Notes: generated by a model not told the origin, from the sequence alone. 64,000 nt of DNA from Calamus simplicifolius (GCA_900491605.1 UESW01004253.1:746484-810483), one strand, 5' to 3'; shown: positions 1-11,460, numbered from the stretch's first letter. Program-made: numbers and translations.

Positions 1-723
1 GGTCTTGTTGACAACCCTAGCTCTTGCCATCACAAAGGTGCCATTATTCATCTGCTAGGAGATTTGTACATATCATTCTTACGGGGCAAGATTGAAGGCT
101 CAATGATGGAGTGTAACAATAAGCTCCATAAAAAACATGTTTTGTTTAGTTGCAAAGGTTCTTTCAAGGGATACTGGTGGCTAAATATGATTCGATCTTG
201 ATGATCTGTTGAATGAGATAGCTGATATGAGTTAAATAGCCAGCTTGCAACACTCCAATGCAATTGTGCCCTGGGACTTGGAATTTCTTGCGTCCATGAG
301 TAATTTGCTTCTGTTCTGCTTACAAAGTCTGAGCAGTGTAGTTTCGCGATCCATTTGAACTGGCATGAACACATGATTACAACAGTGTTTTGCTTCTTTA
401 GGTTTATTTTTGGCTTATCAATTGCTAGCTGGTCAACATGCAATGCAGCAAGCTTGGGTAGGTTGAGTGATTGTACGTGCTTGTCTGATCATATTTTGAA
501 GGATAGCTATTTAGTGCAATGGCAATAGTAGATCAATAGGAACTTCAGCTCTCTTTCATTCATTATTCAATCTGAAACAGTTTCCTACAATTGCTGTATC
601 ATTTCTATGAATCATGTGTGTTTTGTCTGCATTATGGACCATTTTACAATTGCTGTATCATTTCCATCAATCATCTTTATATCCTACTTTATTTCAAGCA
701 GCGGGACCTTATATTCATCACAG

Positions 724-897
724 GTTGCAGCTCAAGTTAAGGAGCTTACAGAGAAGCAACATGAGCTCATAGAGAAGCTAGCAGAGATGGATAGAAAGAT
801 TGCTGAGTTGAATGCACAATCAGAGCGTTTACATCAGATGGAGGAGTAGATGAGGCGCTTAATAGAGCATATGAAGTTTGCGCTTCGTGCATCTTAA
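724..897 (+). pseudogene. C-terminal exon of CACTA transposase (Transposase_24-like), with internal stop
   Basis: The frame from 724 encodes a glutamate/lysine-rich amphipathic helix (VAAQVKELTEKQHELIEKLA onward), typical of the C-terminal coiled coil of plant Ptta/En/Spm transposases. Position 724 was chosen because the preceding ...tcatcacag looks like a splice acceptor and the residues upstream do not resemble the family. A TAG at 847-849 interrupts the helix; the same frame continues MRRLIEHMKF to TAA at 895-897. In related proteins a Gln usually sits where this TAG is, so a CAG-to-TAG change is likely. The catalytic part of the transposase is not visible here. Confidence 0.6.
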
Positions 898-1084
898 ACT
901 TGTCAAGCTTTTGTTTGATGTATAAAACATTAGTGTTGTTGATGTATGCAGATATATTTACATTATTTTATAAATGCATTTCTTACTTGAATTTAAATTT
1001 TCATTTATAAATTTTATTAGAATGCATTAAATATATTGTAATTTAAATATAATTTTAAATTTATAAGAATAAAAATTTGATGAA

Positions 1085-1648
1085 ATTTATTAGGTTAATG
1101 ATGGATTAGTGATGGATTTCTGACAGAAATATAGTGACAAAATATTACTGATTGATTAGTGATGGGAACAATGACGGATGACTGATGGATTCTTTCATCA
1201 CTAATCCGTCAGCAAATTGTGATGGCATAGTGATAGAACTATTAGTGATACGCATTCGTCAACAATCTATCACTAAACTGTGATGGAATATTTGTGACAG
1301 ATAGTGATGAAAGTTTTAGTGACTAAATTTTCGTCAACAATTTGCTACTAAATTGTGATGGAATAGTGATGGAAATATTTGTGACGTAATAATGACAGAA
1401 TAATGAGTGGCAGATAGTTCGTCACTAATCTAGGCACACACAGCCTGTTTTTGCAACTATTATTTAATGACAAAATGTGTTCCGTCATAAATTTTTGACG
1501 AAATATCTGTCAATCGTCGCTATTATTTTGTGATGGAGTTCTTTCCGTCATTAAATTTAGCTATAGCAAAAATTGTGACAATAAGATTTGGTCACTAAAC
1601 CTAGTTTGTGACAGAGTAGCGATGAAAATTTTTGTCACTATTATGTTG
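1085..1648. repeat. CACTA subterminal repeat region
   Basis: Many short direct and inverted copies of a motif close to agtgatgga / tccgtcact, with spacers such as tttcgtca. CACTA elements carry such arrays next to their termini as transposase-binding sites. The array stops at the terminal repeat at 1649. Confidence 0.75.
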
Positions 1649-1661
1649 TTTTCTTGTAGTG
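1649..1661 (+). repeat. CACTA 3' terminal inverted repeat
   Basis: ttttcttgtagtg, reverse complement CACTACAAGAAAA. It is followed directly by ttt, a candidate 3-bp target duplication whose partner is outside the window. Confidence 0.85.
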
Positions 1662-1665
1662 TTTA

Positions 1666-2010
1666 GCAAATTTTCTTCCTTGGTTGTTGGCTAAATCGCT
1701 CTGTTAGAACATTGGAGAGATTTTCATCCTTATTTTTCAGCAAGATCTTCTTTGTTTCAGCAAGATCTTCTCTATTTGACAACAAATTTTCTTCCTTGAT
1801 TGTTGGCTAAATCTGCTCTATTTAATATTGGAGAGATTTTTGTTCTTATTTTTCAGCAAAATCTTTTCTGTTCGATAGCAAATTTTCTTTCTTGATTGTT
1901 GGCCAAATCTGCTCGGTTTGACATTGGAGAGATTTTTGTCCTTATCTTTTAGCAAGATCTTCTCTGTTTCACAGCAAATTTTCTTCCTTGATTGTTGGCC
2001 AAATCTGCTT
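1666..2010. repeat. Tandem repeat, about 96-bp period, roughly 3.5 copies
   Basis: Units begin at gcaaattttcttccttgatt near 1666, 1783, 1879 and 1975, giving spacings of 117, 96 and 96. The first unit is longer because a 21-base piece (tttcagcaagatcttct...) is duplicated inside it. Each unit contains ttgttggctaaatctgctc and ttggagagatttttgt. No coding potential was recognised. Confidence 0.85.
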
Positions 2011-2932
2011 CATTTACAAATCAACTATCATGGAATGGACAACCATTGAATGGACTACCGTTTACTTGATGGGTGAATAGACAACCATAAACTTTGCTTG
2101 AGAATGGGCCATCCTTTACCTGACTACTTACCGATTGGTGACTTGAGAATACAATGTATCTTACCACACAGGGTGATGTTTGGATCTGTTGGCAGCGAAC
2201 GTCAAATTTCCACCATAGATCTGATTGCAATACAACAAATTTTGTGATTCTTCTTCTATCAATTTGTCCTCCAATGCACTAGAACATGACTCTGAAGTTC
2301 CGCATGAATCTCATAGTTCAGTCTTACACACCTTGGAATGCATTGCAAACAAAGGCGCCTTATACATACAGCAGAGCTAAGCTCTCTCGACTCATAGTGC
2401 TCTTGAATCCCTTTAAAAAGTTCACTCATGAGCTGCATAGGGCGAAGAGAACAAAAAAAAAAAAAAAATCCAGGATAAGATTCATGAGGTTCAAGTAATT
2501 AACACAGCTAAAAACGAGATATTTCAATAAATTTTATTCAGCTTGTCAAATATATATTTCAATAAATTTTATTCAGCTTGTCAAATATATGCTGACTGGT
2601 ATGACTGTAGAATAATCTAGCTATTCTTCCTCATCAATGGCCTTTTTTTGGATGGTCAGAGTGCATGCCTAAGAATATTAATTCTGAAGATGCTTATCAA
2701 ATTGAACCAAAGGCTCATTGGTAGCATTTTTTAATGTAGCTCATCTAGCCGAAAGAGATTATGGTTATTATACCTCCTCGAATACATCCCACTGATTACC
2801 AGTGAACCTCATTTTAAATGAGCTTTTCTGGTATTTGCCATCAAACCACTTGAATTTGTTCCATGCAACATTAGTGTGCTGCATATCTATTGCAATCCTG
2901 TGAAGTATATTGGTGCATGTTCCATGCAACAT
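2011..2932. other. Unassigned intergenic stretch with small duplications
   Basis: No recognisable gene. It holds an A-run near 2454-2468, a tandem duplication of about 35 bases (atttcaataaattttattc...) at 2519-2586, and two copies of tgttccatgcaacatt near 2860 and 2918. Short ORFs on either strand do not resemble any family I know. Confidence 0.5.
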
Positions 2933-4098
2933 TGATGCGTGTCGTAGCGCAACGATTAAACACCTTAATTTCACTATTAGGATAGCGAGAGTAAGGGATC
3001 GATTCCACAGGGACTTTAGCGATTATCTTGAAATAAACTTATAAATTTAATTAATTAAATAATTAGTAGTGCAAAATAATTAGATATGGTCTATCTTATA
3101 AGAGTACGATCCGTACCCGTAGATCACGGTCCGTCCCTTTAAAGAATAGATCAGTCTAAATTATTTCCACTTAAATATAATTAATAATAATTACTCATGA
3201 ATAAAAATTTTATTTCATATAAAGTAAAAAAAAGATGACATTGAAAAAAAAATAACAAATGGAAATAAAATTTTGAACCGAATAGGAGACGTTGAACCGG
3301 CCCTTTGATCTTCCTCTGTCTCCAAGCCACGGCACGAACAGACGTCCACGAAATCACAGATGCAGCGAACGGAGCCTCCACTGCTACTCCCCAACGCCCA
3401 CGGATTCTGAGAACAGCAACCTCCACAAGGAACTCACAGATGCAGAAGTCACGAACAGAGGAAACAGAATTCTCCCAAGCCGCGGAACAGATCTCTCCCC
3501 TCACGGCTTGAAACGGATGCTGATCGTTGGGCGGGCACCGCACGAGAGCTCTCCTGGATGCAACNTGATAACTTCCAATCTAATCTATTCCTTAATTGGT
3601 GAAGGAAACGGTTAGAAATTGATTTGGATAAGAATCGTTTAAGAAAACAGAGCCGTGCGGAAGCGATGAAATCAAGTGAGAAAATCTTAAGAAATCTTCA
3701 ATAAAATTCAAATTCATTCAAAAGGAATTTAATTCGTCTAATTTTATAACTTTCAATCTAATTTATTTCTTAATTAATGGAGGAAACGATTAGATTGGAT
3801 TTAGAGAAGAATCGGCGGAGATGGAGGAATTAGCTGAGAAAACGATGAAGTCGGCACTTGGTTTGCCGACTTCGCTTTAAAATCCGTGCTAAATAGATAA
3901 ATAAATGAAAAATCAATTTTGGGCTCATCTTAACTCCGATTTGAGTGCCGTTTGCGTCATTAAATCCCTAAAATTGAGCTCTTTAAACTGATAAGGTTTT
4001 ATCAAAAATATTATATAAAATATTAAAATATTAAATAAAAATAGGTACGTTAAATTATTAATTAATAGGTTTAATGATAATTATTTATGCGTTTATCA
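2933..4098 (-). mobile_element. Athila-type gypsy solo LTR, antisense
   Basis: The segment starts tgatgcgtgtcgtagcgcaa and ends ttatttatgcgtttatca. Read on the minus strand this is TG...CA and matches the Athila LTRs at 55122-56235 and 63274 onward, including the end gctacgacacgcatca. No internal region adjoins either side. The flanks (aacat on the left, tgatt on the right) do not form a target duplication. A single N lies at 3565; the TATA-containing part seen in the full elements is missing there. A segment of about 70 bases is present twice (near 3566-3633 and 3742-3812). A 10-bp hairpin lies at 3847-3873. Confidence 0.85.
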
Positions 4099-4264
4099 TG
4101 ATTCTTCATCCATAGCTTCGAATCCGATAGTAGGGCGCGTATGTTCCTTCGAGACCTCAACATATTGGTATGGCTTTTATGTTTAAAAAAATTATATGAT
4201 AATTTTTTCTTTTCATATGACAATGTTAATATTATGCATGTTAAACGGTCCGCATGCTTCCGCT

Positions 4265-4306
<42 letters not shown>

Positions 4307-4313
4307 ACCAACA
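4099..4313 (+). repeat. Truncated copia 5' LTR (3' end only)
   Basis: From 4100, gattcttcatccatagcttc onward matches 11245-11473 of the 3' LTR, including cggtccgcatgcttccgctacaca and the (AT)n tract. It ends at ...gaaaaccaaca, two bases before the primer-binding site. About 1.8 kb of LTR that should lie to the left is absent. Confidence 0.8.
4269..4302. repeat. (AT)n microsatellite in copia 5' LTR
   Basis: About 17 AT units, at the same LTR position as the longer tract at 11400-11459. Confidence 0.95.
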
Positions 4314-4315
4314 AC

Positions 4316-4327
4316 TGGTATCAGAGC
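4316..4327 (+). other. Primer-binding site, initiator tRNA-Met
   Basis: tggtatcagagc, the standard sequence complementary to the 3' end of plant initiator tRNA-Met, two bases downstream of the LTR end. Confidence 0.9.
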
Positions 4328-6078
4328 GGTCATGCACTAATATTAATATTGTCATGATGTCAATATGTGATAATTTGACATGTTTTATAATATTTGATAT
4401 TAGGCATGCATGTTATGGATGGGTATGTATAAATATTTGATATTTGGTATGCATAAATATTTGATATTTGGTATTTATTTTTACTGTGAACTATTTGCTT
4501 AAAAGTTGAGCATGGGATTTATCATGTTTTTGGTTTCTATCATATTCAACCCAGGGGTGATCCAAGAGGGAGGCTACTGATAGTACCTCGGATCTCTTTC
4601 CCAACGGACGTATGGTAGGGATATTAGGAACGCACCGCAAGGGAGGCTACTGGTAGTACCTTGGTGCGTTTGAGCCAACTATCTACGATCCGGAGAGCAC
4701 AATAGGCTGCTAAGAAATATTTATGATTTAATTAATTACCACATTGGGAATTAATTTTTGAAACCAAAAGGATCTTTGATCACAGATTTTATCACGTCAA
4801 AATCCAAACTGGTTTGTGTTGTACGTGAAGAAAATCATTATAAAAATTCCAAATGGTTTGGGACAAATCCCAAACTTGTTTTGGAAGCAAATTGGGTCTA
4901 AACCCACTCCAAACAGTTTGGCCATAAGATGGCCCACGATCATTAAAATAAAATAATTTATTTGATGAGTTAATTTTATCATGTCATTTAGAAAAGAGAT
5001 ACACATCCTATGCATCATAAAACTATTGATTAGGACTATTTGACTAATCATGATTATACCTATTTATAGGGTCTTAGTTAATGAATAAAGACAATATTAT
5101 TATAATTCTAAATATATTTAAAAGGGTTTTTAAATGGGTAGTTTGGAATTATAATATTAAGAATTTGATTCTTAAATAAAATTATGAAATTAAAAATAGT
5201 CTTAGGTTAAGTTAATATATGATATTAATTTAATAATGAGATTATTAAATCTAAGACTAATCTATTTAATTTCATAAATAACAAGAATATGATTCATTAT
5301 ATAGAAATCAATTTCAAAAGTTAATATGTGATATTAAATTTTAATAATATGATTATTAAAATTTTTTGATATTAATTTCTAAAAAGATAATAGTTATCTT
5401 AAAATATTTACAAGAATTCGATTCTTGAGAGAATTAAATTCATAGATTAAATCTACATGAGATGACAAGATTTAAAGCTTATTAAATTTAATTCACAAAG
5501 ATAAAATATTATCTTTATATAATAAAATACAATCCTACTTTAATAATGAGTAATTAATAAATTTGTTGGTCTTCACCATTGGTTTAGCACTGTGAGACTT
5601 GAACGGCGCCTCGAGGCGCTTTGATTTCGTCCCCCTACGGGTGGTATCCGTTCAATTCAATAACAAGGCTAGATCTCTTAGGATAGAATTTCTAGATGTA
5701 TTTCAAGCCTGACCTACCCTACGGCAGCACGCTTGGGTTAAGTCTAGAAATTTGAAATGATGGGTCTTACTCATAAAGATATGAGATCAAATGTGTTGAT
5801 TATATCTTTGACCAAATATTTTCTAATTCGGTAGTTAATAAGTGTGGAAATAAAGTTATTTTAGAAACATACTTATTAATCGAGAAGAGTCTCGGTTTAA
5901 CTAAGTGTGCAAGCTGACCTATCCTACGGCGGCAGACTTGTACATGGCTAGTTGAATTATCGAGGAAATAGAATATAGGTTTTTTCTTGTATTTTTCCTA
6001 AATTGTTCAATTATATTTTTGAAATCTCTATTCCAAAAACTTATAAACATTCATCTTGACTTTTTTTTTTTTCAGAAA
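4328..6078 (+). promoter_or_regulatory. Copia untranslated leader with repeated stem-loops
   Basis: No ORF of interest; mostly AT-rich with GC-rich islands. The islands fold: GATCC/GGATC (4559-4563, 4590-4594) and AACGCACC/GGTGCGTT (4629-4636, 4663-4670) enclose nearly the same loop, agggaggctactgrtagtac. TTGAACGG/CCGTTCAA (5599-5606, 5648-5655), CAAGC/GCTTG (5704-5708, 5731-5735) and TGTGCAAG/CTTGTACA (5906-5913, 5937-5944) each enclose a loop with cctacgg. A 14-base perfect palindrome lies at 5606-5619. The leader ends in a T-run plus cag (6061-6075) three bases before the gag ATG, resembling a splice acceptor. A role in packaging or dimerisation is inference. Confidence 0.6.
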
Positions 6079-6327
6079 ATGGCTTTCAACAATCACATTA
6101 CTTCTCTGCTTTCTAGCAACACCTTAACTAAAGAAAACTATCCCAAATGGAAATCTGATCTTGACAATATTTTGACTAATGAGAACATCAAATTTGGTAT
6201 CACTGAGCCAACCCTTGCTGCTGATTGTAATGTTAGAGAACATTATGACAAGAGGCAAGTTGCCACCAACCAAATGAAAGAGAAGAAAAATAGTAAATGT
6301 GATTTACTTGTACTTAAGCTTGTCTAG
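6079..6327 (+). pseudogene. Copia gag, N-terminal fragment
   Basis: The ATG at 6079 begins MAFNNHITSLLSSNTLTKEN, typical of plant copia Gag N-termini; the upstream in-frame codons at 6019-6078 are leader. The protein reads about 82 residues and then stops at TAG 6325-6327. The tail KCDLLVL is normally found just before the protease, so most of Gag, including the CCHC zinc knuckle, has been deleted internally. A one-base lesion near 6313-6320 also puts the following protease in another frame. In an intact element Gag would form the capsid. Confidence 0.8.
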
Positions 6328-9300
6328 TTGAGGTTGATACCTCTTTCTGGATAATTGATTCAGGGGCAACAAATCATGTTTGTTCTTCTATACAACTCCT
6401 TAGTTCTTTAAGAGAGTTTTCTGATGGTGAGTTGACAATGAGGGTTGGCAATGGGGCTACGATATCGGGCAAGGCAGTTGGAACAGCCAGTCTTTTGTTT
6501 GGAGAGAAATTTCTTATTCTGAATAATGTTTATTTCATTCCAAACTTTTCTAGAAATTTGATTTTAGTTTCTAAACTTCATGAACAATGTTATGGAATTT
6601 CATTTAATGGAAATGTTATTTCAGTTTCAAGAAATAGTCTTGAAATTTGTCATGGATGTTTAGTTGATGGGTTATATATTTTATCGCCTTATGAAAATGT
6701 TTCTTACAATACCAAACTATTTAAAGTAGCTAATCCTAAGACTAACAAAAGACAAAAGGTAATAAACAATGATAATGAAACATATCTCTGGCACCTTAGG
6801 CTTGATCACATTAACCTTGATAGGATAAACAGACTTGTGAAGGATGGTCCTCTGAGAGAGCTAAGTGTTGGCACTCTTCCTGTATGTGAGTCTTGTTTAG
6901 AAGGTAAAATGACCAAAAGACCTTTCTCTGCAAAGGGCCAAAGGGCTAATGAACCACTAGAGCTAGTACATTCGGATGTGTGTGGACCATTCAACGTACA
7001 AGCTAGAGGTGGTTATGAGTACTTTGTCACTTTCATTGATGATTACTCAAGACATGGTTTCGTTTACCTAATGCAAAGAAAGTATGAGACTTTTGGAAAG
7101 TTTCAAAAATTTCGAGCAGAAGTTGAAAAACAATTAGGTAAATCACTGAAAACACTGCGATCAGATCGAGGTGGAGAATACCTTAATATAGAATTCAAGG
7201 ATTACCTTATTGAGCATGAAATTGTTTCACAGCTCATGGCTCCGAGAACTCCACAGCAAAATGATGTTGCAGAAAGGAGGAACCGGACATTGTTAGATAT
7301 GATTAGATCAATGATTAGTTATTCTTCACTACCGTTATCATTTTGGGGATACGCCTTACAGATGGCAATGCACATTTTGAATGTTGTACCATCTAAATCT
7401 ATATCCAAGACATCCTTAGATATGTGGAATGGGCAAAAACTAAGTTTATGTCATTTTCGCATATGGGGGTGTCCAGTTTATGTTCTTAAGGGCAAATCTG
7501 GGAAGCTAGAACCACGAACAGAAGTGTGTCTATTCGTTGGCTACCCAAAGGGCACCAGAGGAGGTTTGTTTTATAGTCCATAAGAAAAGAAGGTGTTTGT
7601 ATCGACAAATGCCACTTTTCTTGAAAATGATTATATACATAAATTTAAACTTCAGAGTAAAGTTGTACTCAGAAGAGTTGCTCAAAGATCAGATTACCAC
7701 TCCATCAACAAGAGTTGTTGAAATTAGGGAAGAAGAAACCACAGCTCCTAATCAGGATATTATGGTGCCTAAACATAGTGGGAGGGTTATCAGAACCCCA
7801 GCCCGCTATAGACAGAATAGCGAAGCAAATGTTGTGCTAGTTGATAGCAACGATGATGATTCATCATCATACCAGCATGTTATGGATGATCCTGATAAGG
7901 ACAAATGGCTAAAAGCCATGAACCAAGAAATGGAGTCTATGTACTCCAATACTATCTGAAAACTTGTAGATCCACCTGAAGATGTCAGGCCCATTGGATG
8001 TAAATGGATCTTCAAGAAGAAAAGAGGAGTAGATGGGAAGGTAGATACCTTCAGAGCTAGACTTGTGGCAAAGGGTTATACCCAAAAGGAGGGAGTTGAT
8101 TATGAAGAGACTTTCTCTTCAGTTGCCATGTTAAAGTCCATCCACATTCTCTTATCCATAGCTGCATGTTTTGATTATGAAATATGGCAGATGGACATCA
8201 AGACAGCCTTTCTGAATGGCTATCTAGAGGAGTCCATATATATGGAACAATCAGAGGGATTCATTGTTAAAGATCAGGAGCAAAAAATCTGTAAGCTTAA
8301 TAGAGCCATCTATGGACTCAAACAAGCCTCCAGGTCTTGGAACATAAGGTTTAATGAAACAATCAAAACCTATGGCTTTGGGCAAAATTTTGATGAACCT
8401 TGTGTATACAAACTCATTAATGAAAAAGTGTAGTTTTCTTAGTATTTTATGTAGATGATATCTTACTCATTGGTAATGATGTGAAAATATTGTTTAACGT
8501 AAAGAGATGGCTGGCCGAACATTTCCAAATGAAAGATTTGGGAGAGGCGAGTTATGTTCTTAGTATCCAGATCATTAGGGATAGGAAGAACAAACTCCTA
8601 GCACTGTCTCAAGCATCTTATATCGATAAGGTGCTGGCTTGTTTTTCGATGCAAAATTCCAAGAAGGGTCTTCTTTCGACCCGACATGGAATTGTTCTCT
8701 CTAAAGAACAGTGTCCTAAGACACCACAAGAAGAAGAGGACATGAGACGGATTCCATATGCATCGGCAGTTGGAAGTCTAATGTATGCTATGCTTTGCAC
8801 TAGACCAGATATCTGCTATGCAGTGAGAGTTGTTAGTCGGTTCCAGTCAAACCCTGGGATAGAGCACTGGGTGGCAGTAAAGCACATTCTCAAGTATCTT
8901 CGAAGAACGAGAAATTATATGCTTGTGTATTCAGGTGGAGACCTGAACCCCTTAGGATACACTAATTCTGATTTTCAATCAATAAAGATTCTTGAAGGTC
9001 AACATCTGGATCAGTGTTTACATTTGGTGGTGCAACAGTTGTTTGGAGAAGTATCAAACAATCTAGCATTGCTGATTCTACCATGGAAGCTGAGTACATA
9101 GCGGCTTATGAAGCAGCTAAAGAATCAGTTTGGCTTAAAAAGTTCTATACTGACTTGGAAGTTGTTCTAGGAATGGATATGCCATTAACATTATTTTATG
9201 ATAATAGTGGTGCTGTGGCTAATTCAAGAGAACCCAGAAGCCATAAAAGGGGCAAGCATATCAAGAGGAAATACCATCTCATCAGAGAGATCGTGCATCG

Positions 9301-9433
9301 AGGTGATGTCAATGTTATGAAGATAGCATCGGAACAAAATCTGGCTGATCCGTTCACAAAGAAGCTGCCTGAGAAGACGTTCAACAAACATCTTATGGGA
9401 ATGGGATTAAAAGATATGTCACATCTGCTTTAG
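6328..9433 (+). pseudogene. Copia pol: protease, integrase, reverse transcriptase, RNase H
   Basis: Protease DSGA at 6357-6368. GAG-pre-integrase zinc finger with WHLRLDH and CESC near 6790-6900. The integrase core has HSDVCG, SDRGGEY and NDVAERRNR; the last normally has Gly where Asp stands. A premature TAA lies at 7581-7583, then the frame shifts near 7620-7680. TGA at 7957-7959 stands where the family has Trp. RT follows with QMDIKTAFLNG; a one-base loss at about 8430 precedes the catalytic YVDD at 8448-8459. Another frameshift near 8975-9010 leads to RNase H (TMEAEYIAA) and the C-terminus ending at TAG 9431-9433. Domains are in copia order and near full length, but at least five lesions exclude a functional product. 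Confidence 0.9.
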
Positions 9434-9447
9434 GGCAAGTGGGAGAT

Positions 9448-11406
9448 TGTTGGGAACAGTGCCCTTGAAATCAGATGTATTTATACTTTTTGATTTTCTA
9501 AATTAATAAAAGAAGCATTTTTCTTCAATCTTGCCTCATTTATCTGAAAGATGAATGTTTATATGAAAATCAAAATATATTATGAGGTTGTAATTTTAGT
9601 ATAATGTATACAAGAGAATTAAAATTACAGCTAATATATTTGTGATTGATAGGAGTAAGGATCTTCTATCGCTAATCTTTAATACGGTCCATGAACATTC
9701 TGAATGTGATAATCTTATCCGGATTGTTGTGTAGAGACACTTAGTGGAGGTATTATATATAATAAGATTATATAGGACAAGGACCGACATAATTTGAATC
9801 TTTATTTAAGACCGTTATAAAGAATTCAATTTATGTCACAAGATGATCATATGTAAATCAACCTTAATCCTGATTTAATCACAGACTCCTTGATTGTGCT
9901 ATTGGATCTTTTGATTTGTTTGTTAAAGCTCATTTGATGTTGGGCCCAATACTTACATCTTGGAGGTTTAATAACACGTTGGGCGGAATATGATTTAAAG
10001 ATATGAATCCATGGCTTTTGAAAAGAAGCTTAAAATTAGTTCCCTTAAGTGTTGATTATGGGGCTAAACAGTTATGCGCGCAATTTATGATTCGATCATA
10101 AATTAATTGTTTAACTAGTTAATCAATGGTACTTAAGGAATAAGAGAAAATTGGAGGGTATAATGGTTATTTCACCTAGCTCTAATTATGAACTAATTAT
10201 GGAGGTTGAATTACATGTAATGATTATATCAATGGACAACTCAAGTTTTCGAGTAAAATTAATCTGTAATTTTCAAGAGTGCAGTCTCAAGTTTTTAGTG
10301 GAATAACTTCGAGATTAATAAACTGAATAAATAATTAAAGAGTTTTAATTGAGTTTATTCAAGTTTATTGGAGCTTGAAATTATGGGTCCATGGTCCCAC
10401 ACCGTCTTAGTTAATCGCATCGAATACTTTAGATTGAATAATTAATGTGATTAATTATTTATTTTTTTTACTTTATAATAAAGAGTTTATTATGAAGATA
10501 AATTAATCAATTTGATTGATTATTTTTCTTACATTTATTTTGATACAATAAATTAGTTATTGAACAAAATAAAAATGTTTTAGACACATTGTTCATATAA
10601 TAATTGATATGAATGGTTGCACATAAGTGTTATTGTGGAACATCACATAAGAGAATTTTGCTCTTGTAAGTGGCTCATATTATGAGTTGATGGAGAGAGA
10701 AATTTTATTTGTTTTTAATATTTTTGATAATATGATTATTAAGAATATTAAAAATAAAATAATAAATTTGATTTATTAGATATTATATTTAATTTAGATA
10801 TTATTTGTAAATTAGTTGCAAATAAGAAAATAACTTTTTCTTTGATATGATCAAGGAGTTGAGGTGCATGTGAGAATTGTTCTCATGCGGTCAAAATAAG
10901 CCGTAAAAGATAAACATTATCTACACTAAATGTTGTAACAGATAAACGTTATTTAAATTAAATGTTGTAATAGATGAACGTTATCTAAATTAAATTTCTG
11001 ATTCACCTCGAGCCTAAAAAAAAGTGGCATGAGGTGGACTTTCAGATGAAAAAAAAAGAAAAAAATGAAAGAAAAGTTTCTTTCATCCTTTTTCTCTCCT
11101 AATTTATGTGCGCCAGAATTGTAAGAAATATAGAAAATCAAGAGTGAGCCTACTCTCATAATTCGATACCGATCCTGAGAAAGGTGAGGAAGGCTAATTT
11201 TGCAGGTATTTTATAAGTACCTTGGCCCGTAAATTCTACCGTGGGATTCTTCATCCATAGCTTCGAATCCGATAGTAGGGCGTGTCTGTTCCTTCGAGAC
11301 CTCAACATATCGGTATGGTTTTTATGTTTAAAAAATTATATGATAATTTTTTACAATGTTTAATATGCATGTTAAACGGTCCACATGCTTCCGCTACACA
11401 TATATA

Positions 11407-11460
<54 letters not shown>

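Larger units (their letters stand above)
1..1661 (+). mobile_element. 3' portion of a CACTA (En/Spm) DNA transposon
   Basis: The right end is the 13-base sequence ttttcttgtagtg at 1649-1661, the reverse complement of the CACTACAAGAAAA terminal inverted repeat known from plant CACTA elements. Inside it lie about 560 bases of short subterminal repeats, then a coding remnant resembling the C-terminal coiled coil of CACTA transposases. The 5' end lies left of the window, so neither the partner terminal repeat nor the 3-bp target duplication can be checked. Most of 1-720 reads as non-coding and is presumably intron or degraded transposase; that part is inference. Confidence 0.8.

Noticed and set aside
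48..443. 131-codon minus-strand ORF
   Set aside because: No family resemblance; it lies antisense within the CACTA element and is most likely a chance ORF.
2768..2974. 68-codon minus-strand ORF (IAIDMQHTNVAWNKFKWFDG), considered as a transposase fragment
   Set aside because: I could not tie it to any family and it overlaps the solo LTR edge; support is too weak to list.
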